Source: Peptostreptococcus sp. (lineage in GTDB: Bacteria > Bacillota > Clostridia > Peptostreptococcales > Peptostreptococcaceae). Taken from it: a stretch of DNA of 6,324 nt. Each line of letters starts with the position of its first letter. Position 1 is the first letter of the stretch. The position numbers were made by a program, and so were the translations under genes. This document shows positions 1 through 4,920 of this stretch, in pieces. The stretch covers positions 1 to 6,324 of the forward strand of contig JAHHSS010000085.1 in NCBI GenBank assembly GCA_020025095.1. Reading direction: 5' to 3'. The notes under the pieces are model-generated. The model did no database searches, was not told where the DNA came from, and worked only from the letters and a program-made list of their open reading frames with translations.

Positions 1-39
1 GTATTATAACTTTTATTTTTCAACCCACTTATCACTTAC

Positions 40-79
40 TGAATATTATGTTTTTTAAAATAATATTTACAATTTTTTT
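40..79 (+). terminator. Weak A/T hairpin with T run, possible terminator of an upstream gene
   Basis: Bases 42-49 (AATATTAT) and 60-67 (ATAATATT) are perfect reverse complements around a 10-nt loop, and a run of seven T follows at 73-79. The stem is entirely A/T and therefore weak, and a match like this can occur by chance in DNA of this composition. If it is real, it would end a plus-strand transcript entering from the left, of which nothing else is visible in the window. Confidence 0.2.
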
Positions 80-88
80 ATAAAAGTA

Positions 89-117
89 TAGACAAGGCTT
101 TTTTTTAATGTTAAACT
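89..117 (+). promoter_or_regulatory. Candidate sigma-A promoter for hypED
   Basis: TAGACA at 89-94 matches the TTGACA -35 box at 5 of 6 positions. After a 17-bp spacer, TAAACT at 112-117 matches TATAAT at 4 of 6. Transcription would start near 124, giving a leader of about 65 nt before the GTG of hypE. No -24/-12 sigma-54 promoter is visible in this stretch. The call rests on pattern only; A/T-rich DNA offers other weaker -10-like hexamers at 149-154 and 167-172. Confidence 0.4.
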
Positions 118-127
118 TAAAACAAAG

Positions 128-160
128 AAAACATTTGCTCATTCTAGTTATAAATGTTTT
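128..160 (+). promoter_or_regulatory. Inverted repeat just downstream of the candidate hypE start site
   Basis: AAAACATTT at 128-136 and AAATGTTTT at 152-160 form a perfect 9-bp inverted repeat with a 15-nt spacer. The repeat lies at about +4 to +36 relative to the inferred transcription start, where a repressor operator or a leader hairpin would act. The right arm overlaps the first copy of a tandem 10-mer, AGTTATAAAT, at 146-155 and 164-173. A regulatory role is inference from position and symmetry. Confidence 0.25.
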
Positions 161-177
161 AAAAGTTATAAATTTAG

Positions 178-186
178 GGTGGTGAT
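178..186 (+). promoter_or_regulatory. Shine-Dalgarno site that fixes the GTG start of hypE
   Basis: GGTGGTGAT matches the anti-Shine-Dalgarno complement GGAGGTGAT at 8 of 9 positions. Its GGTGG core ends 7 nt before the GTG at 190. The first in-frame ATG would be at residue 48, inside the protein and beyond the radical SAM cysteines, so GTG at 190 is the supported start. Confidence 0.65.
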
Positions 187-189
187 TGG

Positions 190-1101
190 GTGAAGCCTTT
201 AATAATAAATATTCAAAAATGTAGTATACACGATGGGCCTGGAATACGTACCACTGTATTCTTTAAGGGTTGTCCTCTTAGCTGTGCTTGGTGTCATAAT
301 CCAGAAAGTCAGAGTTTTAAAGTTGACTTTATGTATGATCCTGAAAAGTGTACTCACTGTTACACTTGTGTTGAAAAATGTGAACATCATGCAGTTTGTG
401 TAAAAGATGGAAAACTATTGAGGCTCGAAGATAATTGTGAACTTTGTGGAACTTGCCTTGATTGGTGTTTGTCTGGCTCAAGAGAACTAGTTGGAGATGA
501 ATATGATATTCCAAAACTTGTAAAAGAGATAGAAAAAGACTACATCTTCTATGAAGAATCTGGTGGTGGTGTTACTCTTTCAGGTGGCGAAGTTATGTGT
601 CAGGATATAAATTACTTAGAAAAGCTTGTTAGTCGTCTAAATGACAAGGACATAGATATTGCGATCGATACCTGTGGGTATGCTCCGAGAGAAAATTTTG
701 AAAGATTATATCCTAAAGTAGATAGATTTTTATATGATATTAAATTAGTTGATAACGATCTTCATGAAAAATTTACGGGTAAATCCAATAAGCTTATATT
801 AGATAATCTTAAATATCTTAGCTCAGTTGGAGCAAATATAAATATTAGAATACCTTTAATCGAAGGTGTTAATGTAGATGAAGAAAACAAAGAAGTTCAA
901 AAAATAATAGAGCTTTTAAAGCCTCTTAAAATTTCAGCTGTTAGTTTGCTTCCTTATCACAATATTATGGAGCACAAATACTGCAAGCTAGATAAAGAAT
1001 ATAAATGTTCAGAGTTTAAAAAACCTAGCACAGAGAAATTGGAAGAGATTAAAAATCTATTTTTAATAAATAATTTTAATAATGTTAAAATTGGAGGTTA
1101 G
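190..1101 (+). CDS. hypE: HypD-activating radical SAM enzyme (trans-4-hydroxy-L-proline dehydratase activase)
   Basis: This 303-residue protein belongs to the glycyl radical enzyme activating family. Such proteins cleave S-adenosylmethionine at a [4Fe-4S] cluster and abstract hydrogen from a glycine of their partner, here most likely Gly765 of HypD. The radical SAM motif CxxxCxxC is at Cys28, Cys32 and Cys35, within the family signature that begins DGPGIR at 15-20. A ferredoxin-like insert follows with two CxxCxxCxxxC sets (Cys54/57/60/64 and Cys83/86/89/93), predicting two more [4Fe-4S] clusters. The SAM-binding GGE motif is at 132-134. The gene starts with GTG behind a strong ribosome site. 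It ends 2 nt before hypD, and its last codons carry the hypD ribosome site, so the two are probably translationally coupled. Class assignment is very secure; partner specificity rests on the adjacent hypD. The name is unrelated to the hydrogenase-maturation hypE. Confidence 0.92.
   Translation: MKPLIINIQKCSIHDGPGIRTTVFFKGCPLSCAWCHNPESQSFKVDFMYDPEKCTHCYTCVEKCEHHAVCVKDGKLLRLEDNCELCGTCLDWCLSGSRELVGDEYDIPKLVKEIEKDYIFYEESGGGVTLSGGEVMCQDINYLEKLVSRLNDKDIDIAIDTCGYAPRENFERLYPKVDRFLYDIKLVDNDLHEKFTGKSNKLILDNLKYLSSVGANINIRIPLIEGVNVDEENKEVQKIIELLKPLKISAVSLLPYHNIMEHKYCKLDKEYKCSEFKKPSTEKLEEIKNLFLINNFNNVKIGG
1093..1097 (+). promoter_or_regulatory. hypD ribosome binding site embedded in the end of hypE
   Basis: GGAGG lies inside the Gly-Gly codons that end hypE and is 6 nt upstream of the hypD ATG at 1104. 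The hypE stop (1099-1101) sits between the site and that start. Ribosomes finishing hypE would therefore clear or re-use this site, supporting co-transcription and coupled translation of activase and enzyme. Confidence 0.75.
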
Positions 1102-1103
1102 TT

Positions 1104-3473
1104 ATGGGTAGAGGAACATTCGAAAGAACTAAAAAATTAAGAGAACAAAGCACTTCAACTCAACCATATATCAGTATTGAGAGAGCTGTTTTGATGACAG
1201 AAGCTTATCAAAAATTTGAAGGAAGTGTTGAAACACCAATTCTTAGAGCAAAAGCTTTTAAATACTATATGGAAAACAGATCTTTATGCATAAACGATGG
1301 TGAGTTAATCGTCGGTGAAAAGGGTGATGGACCACAAGGTGCACCTACTTACCCTGACCAGTGCTGCCACTCTCTTGAAGATATGAGAGTTATGAACGAC
1401 AGAGACCTTGTAAACTTCAGTGTTACTGAAGAAGATATGAGAATCCAGGAAGAAAAAATAATTCCTTTCTGGAAAGGTAGACAAATAAGAAACAGAATTA
1501 TAAGTAATGTAGATCAAGAGTGGTTAGATTGCTATGAATCTGGTATGTTTACTGAATTTATGGAACAAAGAGCTCCTGGTCATACTGTTGGTGGAAATAG
1601 ATTCTATCAAAAAGGTTTTGCTGATTTTAAAAAGGATATCGCTGATAGAATTGCCAGACTTGACTTTGTGAATGATACTGACGCTTATAATAAAAAAGTT
1701 GATTTAGAAGCTATGTCAATAGCTTGTGATGCTATGATTATACTTGGTCAGAGATACGCAGCAAAGGCTAGAGAAATGGCTGAAAAAGAAACAGATCCTA
1801 AGAAAAAAGAAGACCTTCTTTTAATTGCTCATAACTGTGATGTAGTACCTGCTCACAAACCTGAAACTTTCCACCAAGCACTTCAGATGTACTGGTTTGT
1901 TCATATAGGTGTAACTACTGAACTTAATATTTGGGATGCATTTAGTCCAGGTAGATTAGATCAACATCTAAATCCATTCTATGAAAAGGATGTTGAAGAA
2001 GGTATCCTTGATAGAGACAAAGCTAGAGAATTGATGGAATGCTTCTGGGTTAAATTTAATAACCAGCCTGCCCCACCAAAAGTAGGTATCACTCTAAAAG
2101 AAAGTGCTACTTATACTGATTTCTCAAATATAAATACTGGTGGTATCACTCCAGATGGAAAAGACGGTGTAAATGATGTCAGCTATATAATCTTAGACAC
2201 TATGGATGAAATGAAGCTTCTTCAGCCTAGTTCAAATGTTCAGATTAGTAGAAAAACACCTCAGAAATTCCTTAAGAGAGCTTGTGAAGTTTCTAGAGAA
2301 GGTTGGGGACAACCTGCATTCTACAATACAGATGCCATAGTTCAGGAATTAATGGAGGCTGGAAAAACTCTTGAAGATGCTAGATGTGGTGGAAGTAGTG
2401 GTTGTGTAGAAACTGGTTGTTTCGGTAAGGAAGCTTATGTTCTTACAGGCTACCTTAATATACCAAAAATACTAGAAGTTACTCTACACAACGGCGTAGA
2501 TCCTGTTTCAGGGAAGAAGCTGGGTATAGAAACTGGAGATCCAAGAGATTTCAAGACTTATGATGAGCTATTTGATGCATTTGCTAAACAGCTTAATCAT
2601 TTTGTTGATATAAAAATGAGAGGAAATCAGATAATAGAAAATATATATGCTAAGCACTGCCCTGCTCCTTTAATGTCAGTAATAGTTGACGACTGTATAG
2701 AAAAGGGTATGGACTACCAGAGAGGTGGAGCTAGATACAACACAAGATATATACAGGGTGTTGGTACTGGTACAATCAGTGACTCTCTAATCGCTATCAA
2801 ATACAACGTATTTGATAAGAAGAAGTTTGATATGGCTACTTTACTTGATGCCATGGATGCTAACTTCGAAGGATATGAACAAATTCTTAATTTAGTAAAA
2901 AATAAAACTCCTAAGTATGGAAATGATGATGATTACGCAGATGATGTAATGAAGAGCTTCTTTGAACTTTATTACAATACTGTTTCTGATAGACCTACTG
3001 CAACAGGTGGTAAATACAGAATAAATATGCTTCCTACTACTTGCCATGTTTACTTCGGAGAAGTAATGCAGGCAACACCTAATGGAAGACTTGCTGGTAT
3101 ACCTCTTTCAGAAGGTATTTCTCCAGAAAAGGGCGCTGATACAAATGGACCTACTGCAGTTATCAAATCTTGTGCAAAGATGGATCACCTAAAGACTGGT
3201 GGTACTCTTCTTAACCAGAGATTTGCGCCTTCAGTAGTTGTAGGTGAAGAAGGTCTTAACAATATGGCAAATCTAATTAGATCTTATTTCAATATGGATG
3301 GACATCACATTCAGTTCAACGTATTTGATAAAAATGTTCTTTTGGCAGCTCAGAAAAATCCAGAAGACTACAAAGATCTTATAGTTAGAGTTGCTGGTTA
3401 CTCAGACCACTTCAACAATCTAAGCAGGGCTTTACAGGACGAAATAATAAACAGAACAGAACAAACTTTTTAG
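1104..3473 (+). CDS. hypD: trans-4-hydroxy-L-proline dehydratase (glycyl radical enzyme)
   Basis: This glycyl radical enzyme removes water from trans-4-hydroxy-L-proline to give (S)-1-pyrroline-5-carboxylate under strictly anaerobic conditions, probably in the cytoplasm. The 789 residues equal the length I recall for the C. difficile enzyme, and the sequence is strongly similar to it from memory. The PFL-like barrel covers roughly residues 10-650. The thiyl-radical loop GCVET places the catalytic cysteine at 434 and Glu at 436. The C-terminal glycyl radical domain ends in VRVAGYSDHF at 761-770, with Gly765 as radical site. Other positions reported in the HypD active site are present at the same numbers: Phe152, His160, Asp278, Ser334, Phe340, Tyr450 and Thr645. 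These residues separate it from pyruvate formate-lyase, glycerol dehydratase and choline lyase. The activase is directly upstream and proC, which uses the product, downstream. No frameshift or missing key residue is seen. One extra cysteine, Cys428, lies six residues before the catalytic one. Confidence 0.95.
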   Translation: MGRGTFERTKKLREQSTSTQPYISIERAVLMTEAYQKFEGSVETPILRAKAFKYYMENRSLCINDGELIVGEKGDGPQGAPTYPDQCCHSLEDMRVMNDRDLVNFSVTEEDMRIQEEKIIPFWKGRQIRNRIISNVDQEWLDCYESGMFTEFMEQRAPGHTVGGNRFYQKGFADFKKDIADRIARLDFVNDTDAYNKKVDLEAMSIACDAMIILGQRYAAKAREMAEKETDPKKKEDLLLIAHNCDVVPAHKPETFHQALQMYWFVHIGVTTELNIWDAFSPGRLDQHLNPFYEKDVEEGILDRDKARELMECFWVKFNNQPAPPKVGITLKESATYTDFSNINTGGITPDGKDGVNDVSYIILDTMDEMKLLQPSSNVQISRKTPQKFLKRACEVSREGWGQPAFYNTDAIVQELMEAGKTLEDARCGGSSGCVETGCFGKEAYVLTGYLNIPKILEVTLHNGVDPVSGKKLGIETGDPRDFKTYDELFDAFAKQLNHFVDIKMRGNQIIENIYAKHCPAPLMSVIVDDCIEKGMDYQRGGARYNTRYIQGVGTGTISDSLIAIKYNVFDKKKFDMATLLDAMDANFEGYEQILNLVKNKTPKYGNDDDYADDVMKSFFELYYNTVSDRPTATGGKYRINMLPTTCHVYFGEVMQATPNGRLAGIPLSEGISPEKGADTNGPTAVIKSCAKMDHLKTGGTLLNQRFAPSVVVGEEGLNNMANLIRSYFNMDGHHIQFNVFDKNVLLAAQKNPEDYKDLIVRVAGYSDHFNNLSRALQDEIINRTEQTF

Positions 3474-3497
3474 CCTACTTAATAAACTAACATAAAT

Positions 3498-3547
3498 TTT
3501 AAGGATTAAGGTGGTTCATTTATTATGAACCACCTATAATCTTTAAA
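3498..3547 (+). terminator. Long hairpin after hypD; 3' end structure or weak terminator
   Basis: Bases 3498-3519 pair with 3525-3547 around the 5-nt loop TTATT. This makes a 22-bp stem with one bulged A (3536) and one G-U pair (3503/3542). The core 10-mer GGTGGTTCAT / ATGAACCACC is perfect. It begins 24 nt after the hypD stop, a usual place for a terminator. However, no T run follows directly: the next run of eight T is at 3566-3573, about 18 nt away. It may end transcription inefficiently or protect the hypED mRNA 3' end. Confidence 0.5.
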
Positions 3548-3579
3548 CAAAAAATATTATTTCTATTTTTTTTATTCCC

Positions 3580-3588
3580 TGGTATAAT
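3580..3588 (+). promoter_or_regulatory. Extended -10 promoter candidate upstream of proC
   Basis: TGGTATAAT contains a perfect TATAAT -10 box (3583-3588) preceded by the TGn extension. The -35 position at 17 bp (3560-3565, TTTCTA) matches consensus at only 3 of 6, which extended -10 promoters tolerate. Transcription would begin near 3595, leaving an untranslated leader of about 295 nt before proC. Use in the cell is inferred. Confidence 0.35.
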
Positions 3589-3611
3589 AACTAGAAATAT
3601 AAAATTATAGA

Positions 3612-3640
3612 TTGACACCACTTTCTTACTTGCTTAATAT
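3612..3640 (+). promoter_or_regulatory. Consensus-like sigma-A promoter upstream of proC
   Basis: A perfect TTGACA -35 box lies at 3612-3617. After exactly 17 bp, TAATAT at 3635-3640 matches the -10 consensus at 4 of 6. Transcription would start near 3647, about 244 nt before the proC ATG, and the transcript would contain both hairpins at 3677-3770. This is the best -35/-10 pair in the window by inspection. Confidence 0.45.
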
Positions 3641-3676
3641 TGTAACCTTTTTCAAAATTTTTATTTTATTTTTTTA

Positions 3677-3740
3677 TTCAATTAAAAGTTTTATTTAATT
3701 TTTATTCGTTATTTTGAATTAAATACAGTTTTTAATTGAA
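3677..3740 (+). repeat. 25-position near-perfect hairpin in the proC leader
   Basis: Bases 3677-3701 are complementary to 3716-3740. The outer 11 bp (TTCAATTAAAA / TTTTAATTGAA) and an inner 8 bp (ATTTAATT at 3693-3700 with AATTAAAT at 3717-3724) are perfect. In RNA, G-U pairs would fill 3688/3729, 3689/3728 and 3701/3716, leaving one true mismatch at 3691/3726 and a 14-nt loop. The stem is almost all A/T, so its stability is modest. It could be a folded leader RNA or a DNA-level palindrome bound by a protein; the sequence does not decide. Confidence 0.5.
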
Positions 3741-3784
3741 ATAACATTTCACTTAAAAAAAATGTTATTTTTAATTTTTATTTT
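3739..3784 (+). terminator. Second hairpin with T-rich tail in the proC leader, possible attenuator
   Basis: AAATAACATTT at 3739-3749 and AAATGTTATTT at 3760-3770 are perfect 11-bp reverse complements around a 10-nt loop. The right arm runs into T-rich sequence to 3784. The form resembles an intrinsic terminator, but each arm has only one G or C, so it would be weak. Its first two bases belong also to the preceding hairpin (3677-3740), so the full forms cannot both form. It lies between the upstream promoter candidates and proC. Confidence 0.3.
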
Positions 3785-3811
3785 AAAATTTCTGTATAGT
3801 GAAACAATTTT

Positions 3812-3826
3812 ATCAAAACGTTTCCT
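3812..3826 (+). promoter_or_regulatory. Possible CcpA-binding (cre) site upstream of proC
   Basis: ATCAAAACGTTTCCT agrees with the Bacillus-type cre consensus WTGNAANCGNWNNCW at 9 of its 10 specified positions, failing only at the G in position 3. It contains the palindrome AAACGTTT. It lies 64 nt before proC and downstream of the two distal promoter candidates, where bound CcpA could block elongation. Whether this organism's CcpA recognises this form is unknown. Confidence 0.3.
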
Positions 3827-3842
3827 AAGGATTAGTTAAGAT

Positions 3843-3870
3843 TTAAGTATTATATTGATTTTACTATACT
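3843..3870 (+). promoter_or_regulatory. Weak proC-proximal promoter candidate
   Basis: TATACT at 3865-3870 matches TATAAT at 5 of 6. TTAAGT at 3843-3848, with a 16-bp spacer, is a poor -35 match (3 of 6). Transcription from here would start near 3877 and leave a leader of only about 14 nt, just enough to hold the proC ribosome site. Confidence 0.25.
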
Positions 3871-3890
3871 AAATAAACAAGGGGGACATT

Positions 3891-4697
3891 ATGAAGAGTT
3901 TAGCAGTAATTGGTGCAGGTAACATGGGTAGAGCCATCATAGGAGGAGTAATAAATTCAGGTTTATTAAAAGCTGAAAACATAATAGTTTCAGATCCTTA
4001 TGAGCCTAGTCTTGCTCGTGTCAAAGAAGAATATGGTACAAAGACTACTACAGATTCTTGTGAAGCTGTAAAATTTGCTGACGCGGTTTTATTTGCAGTT
4101 AAACCCAACATTATAGGAAAAGTATTTGCGGGAGTCAGAGATTCCATTGATGAAAAGAAGATAGTAATATCTATAGCAGCAGCTACTTCTGTCGAGTTTA
4201 TGGAAGAAAATCTTGGTTCTGATAAAAAAATAATAAGAGTAATGCCTAATACTCCAGCTTTAGTAGGCGAAGGTATGTCAGCTTTATCTCCTAACAAAAA
4301 TGTTACTGAAGAAGAATTAAATGATGTTTTAAGTATATTCAATTCTTTTGGTAAAGCAGAAATAGTTCCTGAATCATTAATGGATGCAGTTGTAGGTGTA
4401 AGTGGTTCTTCTCCTGCATATGTGTTTATGTTTATAGAAGCAATGGCTGATGCAGCTGTGCTTACAGGAATGCCTAGAGCTCAGGCTTATAAATTTGCAG
4501 CTCAGTCAGTGTATGGTGCAGCTAAAATGGTGCTTGAAACAGGAAAACATCCAGGTGAATTAAAGGATATGGTTTGCTCACCAGGTGGAACAACAATAGT
4601 GGCCGTAGAAAATTTAGAGGCTTGCGGATTAAGAAATGCAGTAATACAGGGACAAGTAGCTTGTGTTGAAAAATCAATTGCTATGGCTAATAAATAA
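3891..4697 (+). CDS. proC: Pyrroline-5-carboxylate reductase
   Basis: This 268-residue enzyme reduces 1-pyrroline-5-carboxylate to L-proline with NAD(P)H in the cytoplasm. The length is normal for the family. The N-terminal Rossmann fold carries GAGNMG at 8-13. The conserved VKP is at 70-72, and the MPNTPALVGEG block is at 118-128. The C-terminal dimerisation domain carries the family signature SGSSPAYVF at 171-179, continuing through ADAAV and TGMPR to about 196, and SPGGTT at 230-235. The ATG is preceded by GGGGG at 3881-3885, 5 nt away. Sitting behind hypED, it most likely converts the HypD product to proline, as in C. difficile; it can equally serve proline synthesis from glutamate or ornithine. 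The 417-bp gap and local promoter candidates suggest its own transcription, with possible read-through from hypD. Confidence 0.96.
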   Translation: MKSLAVIGAGNMGRAIIGGVINSGLLKAENIIVSDPYEPSLARVKEEYGTKTTTDSCEAVKFADAVLFAVKPNIIGKVFAGVRDSIDEKKIVISIAAATSVEFMEENLGSDKKIIRVMPNTPALVGEGMSALSPNKNVTEEELNDVLSIFNSFGKAEIVPESLMDAVVGVSGSSPAYVFMFIEAMADAAVLTGMPRAQAYKFAAQSVYGAAKMVLETGKHPGELKDMVCSPGGTTIVAVENLEACGLRNAVIQGQVACVEKSIAMANK

Positions 4698-4716
4698 TAA
4701 AAAATCTTAGATATGC

Positions 4717-4769
4717 AAAATGGCTAGATTCAAAAGAATTAACTCTTGAATTTTAGCCATTTTCTTTTT
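4717..4769 (+). terminator. Intrinsic terminator of proC
   Basis: AAAATGGCTA at 4717-4726 pairs perfectly with TAGCCATTTT at 4754-4763. The stem continues inward through TTCAA/TTGAA (4729-4733 with 4746-4750) after a small irregularity. The closing arm leads into TTTTCTTTTT at 4760-4769. It begins 19 nt after the proC stop codon and has the expected hairpin plus U-tract layout. Confidence 0.8.
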
Positions 4770-4822
4770 AAAAATTTATATTAGATAATATTTTATTATA
4801 TTTTATGGACAAAAATATTGTT

Positions 4823-4857
4823 AAAAATAGGGAGCATAGAAAATCATCTATGCTCCC
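4823..4857 (-). terminator. Intrinsic terminator of the minus-strand CNNM/CorC gene
   Basis: GGGAGCATAGA at 4830-4840 and TCTATGCTCCC at 4847-4857 form a perfect 11-bp stem with a 6-nt loop. Read on the minus strand, the hairpin is followed by TATTTTT (4829-4823), a U tract, and it lies about 63 nt past the stop codon of the gene at 4921. On the plus strand no T run follows directly, so the orientation is clear. Together with the proC terminator it separates the convergent genes. Confidence 0.78.
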
Positions 4858-4920
4858 ATCCATCTAGATTAAGTTTTTTCATGTAATATTTTTTTATCAA
4901 TACTATTTAAAAAAACTTTT

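Larger units (their letters stand above)
3548..3890 (+). other. Non-coding, A/T-rich leader region of proC
   Basis: No convincing gene is present between the hairpin after hypD and proC. Read on the plus strand, the stretch holds a T run (3566-3573) and an extended -10 promoter candidate (3580-3588). Next come a TTGACA/TAATAT promoter candidate (3612-3640), a long hairpin (3677-3740) and a second, overlapping hairpin with a T-rich tail (3739-3770). A cre-like site (3812-3826), a proC-proximal -10 box (3865-3870) and the proC ribosome site GGGGG (3881-3885) follow. The minus strand shows no open frame of note. Composition is extremely A/T rich, so each individual motif has limited weight. Confidence 0.6.

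Noticed and set aside
100..140. Sigma-54 promoter at TTTGCTC upstream of hypE
   Set aside because: TTGCT resembles a -12 element, but the required GG about 10-12 bp upstream is missing.
1104..3473. Pyruvate formate-lyase or glycerol/choline-type glycyl radical enzyme
   Set aside because: Pyruvate formate-lyase has two adjacent active-site cysteines, whereas here there is a single Cys434 in GCVET. The His160, Asp278, Ser334 and Tyr450 set, the 789-residue length and the proC neighbour point to HypD.
3762..3839. 25-codon open frame in the proC leader with a hydrophobic N terminus
   Set aside because: It has no ribosome binding site before its ATG and lies in A/T-rich DNA where hydrophobic frames arise freely. 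It contains no proline codons, so it is not a proline attenuation peptide.
3548..3890. T-box or known riboswitch ahead of proC
   Set aside because: I found no T-box antiterminator sequence (TGGNACCGCG-like) and no recognisable riboswitch core; only A/T-rich hairpins are present.
3998..4342. 114-residue minus-strand open frame
   Set aside because: It lies inside proC, whose motifs are unambiguous; this is a reverse-strand shadow.
4860..4920. AAGTTTTTT / AAAAAACTT inverted repeat in the convergent gap
   Set aside because: It is almost pure A/T with a long loop, and the clear terminators on either side already account for both transcript ends.
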